From Phytoseiulus persimilis (Eukaryota; Arthropoda; Arachnida; Mesostigmata; Phytoseiidae): a DNA stretch of 64,000 bases. Within the stretch, counting starts at the first letter, position 1. Each line of letters opens with the position of its first letter. Shown here in pieces: positions 10,177-22,090 of this stretch. The stretch is taken from positions 50,096,001 to 50,160,000 of the forward strand of contig CM075101.1 of assembly GCA_037576195.1 (NCBI GenBank), written 5' to 3'. The position numbers and the translations under genes were made by a program. The notes under the pieces were generated by a model. That model saw only the letters and a list, made by a program, of their open reading frames with translations. It was not told the DNA's origin and made no database searches.

Positions 10177-13100
10177 TCAGGTGGGTCGAGAAGCTTGATC
10201 GCACTGTAACGCTACTCTGGCGTCAAGCGAGCCCTCGCGAATCGGGTCGAGCCGAACTCACTGGTCAACTCACTGTGGCAGTAAACTCCTGTTGAATGAC
10301 GTCCTGCTGAGTCCGTCTCAGGACGTTCTCGTACTTCTGTCGCAAATTATTGTGATCATGCCTCAGTCGACGGTATAGATACTCGTAGTTTTTCTGGGAA
10401 AAAAGATATCCGATTTGAACCTTAAGGCTCTCAATACAGCTCGCCCGGATCATGAGATCATTGACTGTAAAAGGGTGCCTCCGTTGCGAGAGGCAACGAA
10501 TGACCGTCGGGCTGTAGGAGACACCGCGTACTGAGACGACTCCCCAGGATTCAAAACACGGCAGTCACTGATCCGGGTGGGTGATGAAGAGGGAGAGGGT
10601 CTGATATGCTTACATGGAAACCACGACCCGAGTTGAGCTTCGAAACCGACAGAGAAGCAAACTCTAAATGAGCTCTATACTAGTAACGATCAGAATACCT
10701 CCTTATGTTTGGGCTGCTGCGGTGGAGGAGGTGCTTCAAGAGCTCGGTTGTCGCGAGTTCTCCTTAGAACCTCAACTTCGGTCTGAGTCCTGTCCAGAGC
10801 CCTGCGCAAGACGTCGCAGTCGTCTCTGAGCTCAGCCATCTGTTCTCTCAGACGTTTGTTTGACTCCCGCTCCGCTTCAATGTCTCCTTGGTACTTCTGC
10901 TCCATCAGCTGGCAGAATAGATTCACTCAATTATTGATTGATCCGAGTTCATCATCGTGGAAGAAGGAGTGCCAGAGCGTCGGAGGTGCTTCATTCACCT
11001 TGAGGGAAGCAGAGGTCTTGTTGAGCTCTGTGTGCATCAGAACCTTGCTGTGCTGTTGTAGCGGAAGACCCTCTGTGAGACGAACTTCGCTGGTCTGCTG
11101 TTGGAGATCAAGTTCAGTCTGGAGCCTGAGCAGACTTTGTTCCAGCACGTTGATACGGGCCTCTCGGACTGTGAGCTCTCTGAGTAAGGAATTTGGGCTC
11201 AAATCAAAATTCTGTTCGAATCAATTGGAATCCCACCAAGTTTGATATCCTTCCAATGGCTCGAAACGAACCGTCGGATGACCAACCTCTGAAGTTCCGT
11301 GGTCCTCTTGCTGTCTTCGAAAGTCTTCATCGACTCCGCAAGACAAAGAGTCTTGATGTTATCCGGTTTACTCTCAATCGCCTCGAGTTTCTCACGATGC
11401 TCCTCCAGCTCATCGATGAGCTTGCGCACATTATCAACGATGTCGTAAGCTCCGTGCGCTCTTTGTGTTATGATAGGCAGGAGCAGCGAATCGATGCGAC
11501 GCACTTTTTCCCGGTGCACCAGCAGCTCCGATCGCTGTGATTCGAGTTTCAGCATCTGGAATCCGGTTAGAAGTTGTGAGGGAAAGCTGCGGAATTCCGA
11601 GGGAAAGGAGGGTCAACCGGGAGACGCTCGAGGCTGTCCTGAAGACATGTTTACGCACTCTCTCTCTGTAAATTTCGAGCTCGAGCCGCGTCTGGTGGAG
11701 CTGGTCCTTCAGTTCGGAGCATTGAGCAATTTTTTTCTCTCGTTCCTCGTCGTCTTCAATAGCCCTGAGGCGCTTTTCCTCCAGCTGCATTTCCAGCAAC
11801 AACGTCCGTGCCCGCAGCACTTCGTCCTCGCTGTGCGACTCCGCTAGTTCCTTGGCGAGAGACTCCTTCTCGCGGAGAAGGACAGCGATGCGTTCCTGGA
11901 ACGGGACCATCACCGACTCTCCATTGAGAGTGTTGCCCATGTTTGCCGAGCAAATGAGTTCAACCCGTTAAGGATGAGCAAGATGAATTATCAGAGAAAA
12001 CTGTTTCGCCCACCTGCATCTGGCTGCACTCGCTTTGGATGAGCGTGGTACTGTGGTTGCTGTGTTCCCGCAATGCCATACACTCTTTTTCCAGGACGCT
12101 TCGCGCCGTTTCGGAGTGTTCCAACTGACTCTCCAGCTTCGCCAGGTCGGATTTCATGCTGAGATTCGATCGGGAGCCGGAATCAAGCTTGGCTTTCAGC
12201 TCAGTGCATTGCTTGTTCAGCTCATCGAGTTGAACCAGGGCTTCACTGTGCTTCGCCTGTGTGTCTGCCAGCTCTCTGTAACAATTTCGGAATTATGTGA
12301 GAATCCTCTCATCGAGAATGGATGGATTAGGGGAGACCTTTCTGGAAGGACAGTACGGGGCCGAAGGAGAGCATAATAACCTGTTCAATGTTGAGAGCTG
12401 TGTTCTCAGAGCCCTTTCAGAATCATGGATTCTGTCGTACTCGTCTTTCTCTTTCTGGAGATTCTTTCTGAGATTCGATATTTCAACTTCAGCTTCAGTC
12501 GCGCCGATGGTCAGCTTCTGGAACTCTTCCAGGACTGGGTACATTTCGTGTCTGAGACGGGTGTTGTAGTCCTCTGTGATCTTCTTGAAGCGCTGCCTCA
12601 GCTCCGCGATCTGAGTTTCGTATCCGAGCTTCAGGTCGTCGACTGATTTCTGGTGGCAGTTCCGATCTTCCTGGAGTTGCTCTGCAGGGAAACATATCTT
12701 CTTTGTGCCAGGCCCCTCCTCAGCGATGATATTCGTCATCCTCGCTCGAAAGCATCCTCTACCATGTGTGTCTTGATAAATACTCCCTGTCGAGCGACGC
12801 TCGCCGCTCCTTCGATTGGAAGTTCCAGTAGTAACGTACCTTCGTAGAAATTCCTCATCTTCTCGATTTCAGACTCGATTTTCTGAGCTGAGAGCATGGC
12901 TTCGTCCTTCGCTGCTCGCTCCTTGATCAGCTCGTCTCGGTTGGCACTGAGTTCTTTGGATAAATGCAAAATTCTCCCTTGAAGTTGTTCGACGTCCCGC
13001 TGGAAGGCGGCAGATTCGATTCGAGCCTCCTCGCTCTGCTGGGCGAGCTGGGACTTCTCTGATTCCAGGCGACGTACCTCGGTTGACTGCTACACTCGGG

Positions 13101-15210
13101 GGAAAGACATCGCGTTCAATTTCAAAGCCCACAACTTCTCGAATTACTCCCGAAGTGCGAGAGCACTACTGTTCTGCCTCGCTGGCTTGCAGCCAGCTGT
13201 CTCTGACGGTCAACCAAACTGAGCCTCTATAACCTAATGGCCGACGTCCTAAGAACGAAGCGTGCGACAATCCACGAATCGAGCGAGCTCCATTCGAAGC
13301 AGGGTGTATCGCGACTCTAAAGGACAGGTTCACGACCAGTTCTTTAACACAGCGGAAGCGGCTGACATCTTTCAAGCACCTTTTGAAAAACAGTCTTCCA
13401 TTCCTGGCTCGTGGCGAGGGTTTTATTCTTCAATCTGATGTTCTCTTCGCTCAGGAGCCGAACATCCTTCCCAAGCTGCCGTTTCGATCAGAATCAATGA
13501 ACGAGATAGTAATTCAATCGAATACGATTGGAGGGCCGGAATGATTTCACGGAAATCGGTCAGCGAGTCATCGGAGGGGTCCTGGTCGTTGTTCGGAGCT
13601 TTCCCGAATCCAGCGAGACTTTCTCGGCTCTGTCCCCGCCGAAACACGACATTGGAACCGGAGTCTCCTTCGGGAAAATGGACCGCTGAACCGCGGATCT
13701 CAAGCTTCGTTACGTTGTTGAAAAACCGGGATCACACAACTGAGATGATAATCCACAACTGAGGTGGTTTCTATGCAGCCAATGGACAACCATTTTCTTT
13801 TCAACAAGTCCTCTACGCGGGGAGCTCGAGCCAATCAGAGAGCCGGTGTATACTTTGATGAAAACATCCAAGCTCCGGAAGAACGACCAGGATCCATGAA
13901 CCTAATGAGGGAGTTCCTCAGACAATCGATCAGGTAGGCGCGAAGTGTCAGCACATACCTTCTCGAGCTCAATCTTGAGCGCGGAGACGGTTTGGTTTTC
14001 GGTTCGCTCCTTGCGATCGTTATTGCTCCGTCCGTCGAGCAGTTGGTCGCATCTGCAGGGAAAAGTTTCAGTGGGAACTAAGTCATCCGCGCTGCTTCTT
14101 GAAACGGGACGCTCGCTCTAGGACACACACGAGGTTCGCTGCACTAAACAGGGGGAAGGGCAACGGAACTCTGCCTGGCTAACCTGGACGTGAGAGCCTC
14201 GATCTGCTTTTGCTGTTCGCGACTCCGGTAGTTCATCGCGTCTTCGGACCTTCGCTTCTCGTCGCGGAGCTCCGACAGCTGCTCTATGAGCATTTGTTTC
14301 TCCCGAAGGAGCTGATCGCACAGTTTCCTCTGAGTTTCCAGCTGTTGTTGCAAGGTGACGATATGCTCTCGGAAAGTCTGGATTTCTGAGCACCAACGTG
14401 AGTCGGTGTCTTCGGAGAGGGACGACGGTTCAGCTGTGTAGGAAACGGTAGAGTTGGGAGAAATGGCCGCTCTGTTAGCAACTTGGTCCGGAAATCATGG
14501 CGGGAAAAATTCTGAATGAAACAGTCCCAGCATCGTTCCTTTGTCATCGTCCCGTGGAGTGATTCGGAGCACGTACACTCACAGTATTGACCGATGAAGT
14601 TCTCCTTGGCATCCTGGCCTCCGAACTCAACGGTTTTCGGCTTGGCCGCAGCGAACGCCGCTTCGCTTGTCGTCGAAACATCTCGAGCTCTCGAGTCCGT
14701 CGCGCGGTTTAGTTCGTTCGCGAGGCGCTGCTTCTCACTCGCGACCGAAAGCAGCTGTTGTTCCAAATCTTTGATTTTCGCTTCGTATTGCAGGTGGCTG
14801 CGAATCATGAAGCAAGCATTCATGAGACGCAACAGACAACGAGTCTCGACTCGGATCGAATTCGTGAATCAGAACTCGCTTCCTCAAAAAACACAACTCC
14901 CGAAGGATTCAGACGCCAGTGGGGATGACTCACTGGAGCACGGTTTCGAGGGGAAGTTCCTCCTCGGTTGAAGGACTCCGACATCTCGAGGGCGGTCTGC
15001 TCCTGGGCACGGTTTGTGTGCACTGGTTAAGGAGGTCAACTATGTCGTCAATGGACGAATCGGATGACAGAAGAAATCTGTGGAAAAATGAAACCTCAGG
15101 ATTGAGGCGCCTTTGGAGGGAAGCTTCGATAGAAACACGGACCTTTCATTTCCGTCTTCTACTCCCATAAAATCCTCAAGCTGAGCATCCCCAAGCGCAG
15201 CCGAACTCAT
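10177..15210 (-). CDS. Long coiled-coil protein, 15 exons, 894 residues
   Basis: Exons, 5' to 3': 15143-15210, 14934-15077, 14592-14797, 14184-14385, 13959-14052, 13380-13475, 12840-13086, 12381-12681, 12014-12275, 11659-11916, 11287-11555, 10999-11179, 10699-10908, 10274-10393, 10177-10203. Every junction is GT-AG with matching phase, summing to 895 codons with stop. The N-terminus (MSSAALGDAQLEDFMG) is acidic and followed by a Ser/Pro-rich linker. From about residue 95 nearly all is heptad-rich Glu/Lys/Gln/Leu text (for example EQQLLSVASEKQRLANEL). One Pro run (APPPPQQP) interrupts it near the end. No motor, membrane or zinc domain is seen. Such proteins are usually centrosomal, cytoskeletal or Golgi tethers, but the family was not identified. 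The short last exon, ending CDQASRPT, is the least certain. Confidence 0.8.
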
Positions 15211-15575
15211 GCGAGGGTCAGCGAATAACAATATCTACTACTCAATTTTCGGTAAGTCGGGGAATTTGAAACTCGTTGTCTTTATCAAAATGATCATTTT
15301 CGATCTGAATCGGTGGAGATCTTGGTTCCCCGATCGCCTCGAGTATAGCTCAGCGACTCACTTCAATCGCTGGATGAGATTGGCGTTGTTGGCGGTGGTT
15401 AGAGTTTCGATGACTCTCTCAATCGCTGCGTACAGGGACTTCCTCTCTTTTTCTCGAACGATTGCAGCGCCCCGAGAAAACCTGGCAACGCTGGAAAAGT
15501 GGGATACCCGTGGAGTAAATCACCGATTGTAGGGTTTGGAGGATGGCAGCTAATTAGCAGGTTCAGGAATTCAGA

Positions 15576-16582
15576 TCAGTTTCCGTCAACAAACTTTTGT
15601 TCCAATTCATCTTCCGTCATGCTGCCGCTGTGAACCATGATTCTGGGCACGTCGATGAGTTCGGGGGATTCCGTGCCCGAGACCTGCTCAGTCATCCTGT
15701 TTCGGAAAGTCGCTCTCTGCTGAACGAGATCGTCTCTATACTCTCCCAACAGGTGGGCGATGAAGTTTCTCAAGGATTTGTAATCCTTCTTCACGCTGCT
15801 TACGAGGGATTCGAGCTCTGCAAGCTGCAGCGGAACTTCGTGAGAATTTTGAGCGGGCTCGTTCCGGGAGTCAGAATTGGATGCGCGATGCGATTGGGTA
15901 ATGCGCAGAAGCAGACAAGTCCAATCGACCCTAACAGTACGTCATCACTCACGGTTCTCTTCTCACTCGAAACAAAAGTTCGGAATTTCTCGTGGCTCTG
16001 ATCCTTCGTCAGCAAGTTCCGATTCAAGCGTTCAACTTTCTTGCACAGATTCCGGTTAGTTTGACCGAGCAGGAGGATCTGTTGTTTCAGTAGCTGGTTG
16101 ATGTCTTCCCCACCGGGTTCTACAACCTGCGCGAGGAGGGCGAGAGACGATTAGCTTCCCCGAAATAGGACGATTCGATTTCTTCGCATTTCCATTTCTT
16201 CACTAATCGACTTTGATTGTGATTGTGACCGACAGGGAGCCACACCGCGCTAACAGCTCGCGCAGGTTGAGTAAAAACGGATGAGCCTTGATGCCATTTT
16301 TGTGTCACGAACCTCTCGAGTCTCTTCGAGGTCACGGCTCCTCGTGTTGTAGGTGACAACCGTGACATTAGAAGTTGTCTCCACATCATACGACTGAAAT
16401 TCGAACGAGTGTCTGGAATGAGAGATAAGCGAGCAACCATGGAGCTCCGATGGCTTCGGCATACTCACGGCTGTCTGGCGCACGCTGCTCAAGGACGTGT
16501 CTGTCCTGATAACTAGGCGTCCGTCCTGCAATCTACGAAGATCGTCCTCCAGAGCATCGTATTTCTCCCGCCATTCGCGAAG
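15576..16582 (-). CDS. Hypothetical coiled-coil protein, three 3' exons
   Basis: Exons are 16313-16582, 15967-16126 and 15576-15817, joining in phases 0 and 1 with a TGA stop at 15576. The product includes helical, charged text (LREWREKYDALEDDLRRL, INQLLKQQILLLGQTNRN, KLESLVSSVKKDYKSL) and an acidic end, EDELEQKFVDGN. About 224 residues are covered. The 5' exon was not resolved: the frame also runs upstream of 16582 to an ATG at 16687 with no intron. The gene lies between two other minus-strand genes, about 370 bases upstream of the 894-residue coiled-coil gene, and might have been fused to it in an automatic model. The stop codon and the fresh ATG at 15210 argue for two genes. Confidence 0.65.
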
Positions 16583-16939
16583 CTGCGAAACAAAGCAAAT
16601 CTTTTGTTTGTTCTCTAGCTGCTTTCGGCTCGTTTGGTCATGCATGATGCAGAAATTCGAGCGCGCGCTCAAGCATGACTTGGGCATCTCTGGGCGAGTA
16701 CGTCTCGCTTCAAATTACTCGAGAGAGGATGGGAATAATCGCTCATCCTCGTTTAGTGCCCACAACCCCTTGATCCGCAATCGAAGCATGGACATCTTCG
16801 CGGGAGCGAGTAATTTTGATCACGAACAGCATACCGTCAAGACCACGGCAGAACTGGTTCTTGGGACAAGTCACGAGATCGGTTCATCACCAAATGAAAA
16901 TTAAATCTCCAAAGTAGGCGAATGAGCAAGTGGGCGTGA

Positions 16940-16960
16940 CCCCCCCCCCCCCCCCCCCCC
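16940..16960 (+). repeat. Poly-C tract with transposon-like flank
   Basis: A run of 21 C is followed by TCCGCCAAGG. Read on the minus strand it is CCTTGGCGGA then the G-run, which resembles the CAGTGGCG-plus-G-run ends of the small elements near 46.1 and 53.9 kb. No partner end was found. Confidence 0.5.
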
Positions 16961-16996
16961 TCCGCCAAGGCGGGGCGCATCGGTCTCCCACAATCA

Positions 16997-17002
16997 TTTA
17001 TT
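16997..17002 (-). terminator. AATAAA poly(A) signal
   Basis: TTTATT on the plus strand gives AATAAA on the minus strand, 12 bases past the TAG stop of the gene at 17014-18564. It supports a separate transcript ending here. Confidence 0.6.
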
Positions 17003-17013
17003 CAACGCTTTCT

Positions 17014-18564
17014 CTACCAGGACGTGTGCGCCGAATCCCGAGTCAGCTGTTGGAATGGCCGGGAGTCCAGTGATCGATAAACGGGATCCTTGTTTGGAGG
17101 GCTTCCCCGATTCAGAACCGGCTTCGCGGCGAAGTATATGAAACCAATCAAAAGGCCCGGTTTGGAACGTCACACAGCGAAAACAAACACAGCCAACAAC
17201 GTACCAGTCCGCTATCAGAGTCTTGAGATAACGACGAGTCTTCATCGGACATCCTAGAAGAAATGTCGACTGTTTGCAATTCGTTTTCGTCTCTTGGCTC
17301 AAGCCCTGACTAAATATCCCTACTCGAAAGCTGAGTGTTTTCCCAAGTCAATGTTCCTCTTGAAGCGAGCCCTGAGCTTGACCGATTTGCGACTAAGTCT
17401 CACAAAAACTTCAGTTTCAGCGTCAAAGTCCGGGAACTCCCGCGAGTTTGACGAAATTGAAAGCTCAAGTCTGGCTTGTGGGAGTTAGTATGTCTTGTCA
17501 AATATTAGCCCCAGAGCGACAGTTTGGAATGCTGGAATAAGCGCTCCGCTCAGCGCCGGTGATCCTCCAATGTGAGCTTGATGTTACGGAGTCTAAACGG
17601 GTGGCCTCACGTAATAGCTATCGATCCCTGAGGTGATCTCCACGTGAGGGGTCGATAACGATAACATCCGTTGAGGGATACGAGTTTATGGGTCAAAACT
17701 GATCACTGTGGATCGAGCCGTTGCCGGACTACCGAACGGGAAGCAGGGAATCCTCTGCTCGCTGACGAAACTGACGAAAAGTTTCGGCACCGGAACCGAT
17801 CGGCAGATCGATGCAAACATCCTCATTCACCACTCGGAATGTGTGACGTCGGGATGATGTTATTGGGAGCACAGTTCAACTCCGACCGACGAGTGCGAGT
17901 CATGAGAAGGCAACAACCCTCGTCCGATCACAGCGCCGTACAGATCGGAGAGTGCAGAATGTTGTCTCGGAATTCAAGCTCTCATTGCCGGAAAAATTGG
18001 ACTTGACTGGAGAACATCGAATGATGAGCCTCCGAGTGATTATCGCCCCTCGCGTTTCGCGGAGAAAGCTCGGAGCTTCCCCTGTTGGAAGCAGGAATGA
18101 TGAGCAGGAATCATCGAACGAGAATACTTCGAATCAAGCAAAGGGGATGAGCACCGTGTCCACTCAATGGAGAACTCTGACCATTGGTCTGGGTAGAGGC
18201 ACCCAAGTCTTGCAGCTCGCGGATCATTCAAATATCGGGGCATCAGAATTTCGGCTCGAGGGTTGGAATTGATTGTGCTCTCAGAAAATCACGACCTCAT
18301 GAAAGTTCTAACCACGTGGCTGACTTTGAGCCTCTCTGGAAGGTGGTTCGGAAAGCTGTGTGAGCACACTCAAACTTTTCCGGACGCAACTGCACTTACC
18401 TCGTCTCGGAGTCTCGGATGCTCTTCCCAAACGCTTGCTTTTTCGCGAACGGCGATCTCAACTTGCTGACTTTGAGAACCTCCCGTTTGCTGTGAGCCCT
18501 CCGGCGAATCCTCTATGGTCTCCGCGGCAACCGACGATACACAGGCGGACGAGTCACGAGCCAT
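17014..18564 (-). CDS. Hypothetical Ser/Asp-rich protein, about five exons
   Basis: Firm exons are 18400-18564 (starts MARDSSACVSS, donor GTAAGT), 17324-17470, 17205-17253 and 17014-17121 (TAG stop). The last three join in phase, giving FPDFDAETEVFVRLSRK, then the acidic run SDEDSSLSQDSDSGL. An extra exon is needed to bridge phases between 18400 and 17470. The best candidate starts near 18276 after CTGAG (STINSNPRAEILMPRYL) and ends at a weak GTGCCT donor near 18201. The resulting protein is about 180 residues, mostly low-complexity and hydrophilic, with no domain recognised. Serine runs next to acidic residues would suit casein-kinase-2 sites, but that is inference. A poly(A) signal follows the stop. 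Confidence 0.55.
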
Positions 18565-20112
18565 TTGGGAACTCTGCTTCCAACCCGAATTCTGGGATTA
18601 TCGGATCTGTTGAAACCGCGTGATCTCGAAGTATTAGAACCCAGCCATTGGAAATATTGTTCAACACGCATCTCCGGCTTGGAACGGATCGTTTAGAGAT
18701 TCCTATTTCAGGATGAATTTCTTTCGCATTCCTGATTGTTTCCGATGAATCGGGTTGAGGCTTCCGAAACCGATTAGCGCGGGCGACATTCCCAAGAATG
18801 ATCGAAACGTCGACGGGAGAGTTTCGGGAGTGAATACACAAAAGGGACGATGAACCTACCTGAAAATTCGGGGCGCGCTCTGAGATCCTGCGCTCAGCTC
18901 ACATTGTTGTCGGAGCGATTCGGCAGCGCGCGCACGGCCCAGCTGTGCCTTCGTGACTGAGCTCGTGACTCTGAGCCCGTGACTCACTGGGAAGCGCTCC
19001 CAACCAGACTCCAGATAACATGAGACAGTCCCATCGGGTGGCGCTGCTGTTCCGTGGGTACTCGTTCGTTCGTCCAGTTATGAGGAGCGCTGGCCCCGCG
19101 GGATAGCAGGACTCAACCCAGGTTTTGCTTCGATCTAGAGGCATTCTGATCTTTCCGATCTGAATGGTCAGCCGTCTGATGCCACTTGATTTTGCTTCAT
19201 TCCAGTCGCACAGAATTGCTGCCCCGGGCGTGTTTCTAGCAAAACTCAACTTATTGCCTCCCTCGGAACTCCAAACGGAAGACTTACTCCTTGGAAACTG
19301 CAACACGGAGAGGATCAATCGAGTCATGATTGCTTCGAGGTCTACAGAGAATCGATGGTTGCAGCCGGACTCGAACATTCGGCTCAGGTCGTTCTCGCTA
19401 CGAGACTCCTGGGAGAACACCCGACCGGTTTCTGGAGCGGTGAGGATTATCTCGGTCCCTCCTCTCGTGATTCGAAACCCGTGCGCTGGCGGAGCTTCCT
19501 CGGAAAAGGAGGACGTGCTCCTTCGCGTTGCTTCGTTTCATTGCCTCATCGAGACGGCGAGCGCGCGGGAAACTGTTCAGAGTTCAGGGGCCTCACTCCA
19601 TTGAGGCCTGTGAGGTGGAATAGATTTCAACAATCCAGCGAGTCAGCGAGATGCTTCCAACATCGGCCTCCATCTCTGAGGTAGTTGAGAGCGCCTTCTT
19701 GGCCACTCTCGAATCGCGACTTCCCAGATGGTTTCTGTGACCTCTGAAAAAATGATGAATCTGTCGATCATTCGGACCGAAATTGCTCCCAGCCATCGTT
19801 TAGGTTCCCTTCCGACTCCCTGCTCCTCGAACAAAACCTACGTGGCTCGTCGGATTGGAAGGTTGGAATCTCTCCCGACGTCCCACACAGTGGGACTATA
19901 GCCAACGAACTATGTCGAGTTCTCGGCGCCCTGTCGAAATATAAACTCGAGCGAAAGGACGCCACGTGACCCTGATAAGTGTATATTGATTGGACAGGGA
20001 TCAAAGGCACGCCCGCATCATTCTTATTCGTAGACTCTCCAGAAATATGGCGAACTTCCGGTTAGGAAACAACGACTTTCTGCGGCCGTTAGACCGGTTC
20101 GGGCGGTTACAG
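18565..20112. other. No gene could be assigned
   Basis: Frames of 146 codons (19164-19604, plus) and 173 codons (18899-19420, minus) overlap. Neither has a recognisable domain or a consistent splice pattern, so no coding call is made. Confidence 0.35.
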
Positions 20113-20193
20113 CCCGTTTCCCCGAACCCGTTTCCCCGAACCCGTTTCCCCAAAACCGTTTCCCCAAAACCGTTTCCCCGAAACCGTTTCCCC

Positions 20194-20261
20194 GACTAGG
20201 AACCCTCTCCTGATTCTGAGACCCTCCGAGTCTATGAGGCTTCTATGTGAACCGCGGAGTC
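20194..20261 (+). repeat. Left inner inverted arm of foldback element
   Basis: Starts GACTAGGAACCCTCTCC and ends ACCGCGGAGTC. It pairs with 20801-20868 with only a few differences. Confidence 0.85.
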
Positions 20262-20800
20262 AAGACCAATTACACTGATAAATTGGGAAGAAGAATTCGA
20301 AGTCGGCCGACCATAGACACTAACCCTCGGCTTCAGGAATGATGGTGCTGGAGCTTGGCGAGTTACGTTTGGCGGTGAAGGGTTTATTATGATTCCGCAC
20401 AACTTTGCTCGCCGATATGCTCGTTATATTATCACAAAAGGGTATGAGGATTCATATCAGGCCTCGACAAGTGACCCGAGGTCATACACGAGTTTTCACG
20501 GACGCCACATTTTGAAGGTATTGTGACAGCGAAACTTGATTGGTCTCCAATTCCTCCGCGAAGTTCATGAGTTTCTGCTTGATTCTCCATCATCGAAAAT
20601 TCAAGGTGGCCCGCCTACGCCCGCCCGCACCAAGGTGCCCGGCCCTGATGTAAGTTATTGTGATATTGAGCAAATCTGAAATTATTCATCCCGGATTGGG
20701 GGCTCGCGGAACTAGCGACTGTATTCCTCTATGCAAATCCATCACATTGCGCAGGGGAATCCCTCAACATGACTCGCTCTCCTTGGAGTCCGCTCACCCG

Positions 20801-20868
20801 GACTCCGCGGTCCACATAGAAGCCTCATAGACTCGGAGGGTCTCAGAATCAGGAGAGGGTTTCTAGTC
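20801..20868 (-). repeat. Right inner inverted arm of foldback element
   Basis: Starts GACTCCGCGGTCC and ends GGTTTCTAGTC, the reverse complement of the left inner arm apart from a few bases. Confidence 0.85.
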
Positions 20869-20963
20869 GGGGAAACGGTTTCGGGTAAACGGTCTCGGGG
20901 AAACGGTCTCGGGGAAACGGTCTCGGGGAAACGGTCTCAGGGAAACGGTATCGGGGAAACGGG

Positions 20964-21803
20964 AGGACACCGTTCGGGCTGGGCCGCGGAACCACTGGAC
21001 GCGAGGCGATCTCAGATTAATTTTCGAAATTAATTCCTACGAGTTGATCCTCATGGAGAGCGATTGGAAGGGGGGGCGACATCAGATCGAGGAATCATCA
21101 GAGAGATATGAAGGTTGTGCTAAAATATGCAGGGAGCAGAATGTGCAACTCATTCAGGGCAATCCACTCGGAATCTATCTCTAGACTTTGGCTGAGCGGC
21201 AGTCCCCGGAGGACTCGGAAAATAAGTCTGCCATGCTTTTTCATTTTTCCAAACGCCGCACCGAATCCTGCCATGTCGATGGAGCGAGGGAGACCAACTT
21301 ACCACCTCATTTTTGTCGAAGAACTTGCGAGCGAGCATGACTCGGGAACGACCCCTAACTCATCGAAAGAGACTAGTTACAAGTGAGATAAAGAACACAA
21401 TGTTGTTCTGGCAGAGGAAGTGAGCCCAGTTTTTTTTCGCACGCTGTTCGTACCAGATTCCTGACAAAGCTTAGAACTTTCCGAAAGCGTGGAAAGAGTC
21501 AATCGAGGCGGATGACTCCATAACGTCTCCAGCACACGTTCGGTTTTGGAGAATACTACCATAATTCGATCGATTCAATGCACCTGTTGGTATCACTTGT
21601 ATCCGAGAAAGCTTGCCTAATAATCCAGGCGATCCAGAGTACGAACGAACTTAAATAAAACACGTTCGACGGAAAGATCTCGATCTCGGTGACAAAATCT
21701 TGCCTATAGACTTGAGTTTGGGCTTGCGTTGATCGGAATTGACATCTCTTGAACTTCCAGACGGAGCACTTCAACTGTTGCCACCTTCTCAAACATGACA
21801 CTC
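20964..21803. other. No gene recognised
   Basis: Short frames on both strands only. No motif, repeat or splice pattern could be supported. Confidence 0.4.
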
Positions 21804-22090
21804 TCATTGACGGGGGACACTCGTATTCGAAAGAGCATCCGTGTTAGGAAGGATCCGCTGTCCAGCCTTCGGAGCGCCCCATTTCTGTTTGAGAACACGG
21901 AACCTCATCGGGCAATCCGTGGAGTTGATCTATATCTTCTATCTACTTGCGCAGGTTCGGACTCGATCCGACCTTGGCATACCTTATTTCGAAAATCCAT
22001 CATTCCTTTCGCCATGTAAGCTGAGAGCGAATAGATCATTCCAACAGCTCCGACTCCTGCGAGTATGAGATCGATCCCGAACTCAAGCAT
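21804..22090 (-). CDS. Small single-pass membrane protein, 62 residues
   Basis: Two exons, 21983-22090 and 21804-21884, join in phase 0 across an intron with donor GTATGC and an acceptor after CTCAAACAG. The N-terminus has one hydrophobic helix (IDLILAGVGAVGMIYSLSAY) followed by MAKGMMDFRNK and a polar C-terminal tail ending SVPRQ. The size and shape match small subunits of respiratory or ER membrane complexes, but no specific family could be matched. An alternative reading of exon 2 in another frame is open for 64 codons, so the C-terminus is less certain than the helix. Confidence 0.55.

Larger units (their letters stand above)
20113..20963. mobile_element. Foldback-type element with tandem-repeat arms
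   Basis: Two inverted arms enclose 539 bases. Each arm has an inner unique part of 68 bases (20194-20261 and 20801-20868, nearly identical when one is reversed) and an outer array of about six copies of a 14-16 base unit, CCCGTTTCCCCGAAA and variants. Long inverted repeats built from short tandem units define foldback elements in other animals. The core at 20262-20800 holds no convincing gene, so this copy is non-autonomous. Target-site duplications were not found, and the outer borders are set only by where the array ends. Confidence 0.75.

Noticed and set aside
15211..15576. Fusion of the two coiled-coil genes into one model
   Set aside because: The upstream gene ends in a clear stop at 15576 and the downstream one starts with a natural ATG exon at 15210; no in-phase junction bridges them.
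18899..19604. Overlapping frames of 173 codons (minus) and 146 codons (plus)
   Set aside because: Neither has a domain, a splice pattern or clear coding composition, so a choice between them would be a guess.
20113..20200. CRISPR-like or telomere-like reading of the CCCGTTTCCCC array
   Set aside because: Units are contiguous with no unique spacers, and the array has an inverted partner, which fits a foldback element instead.
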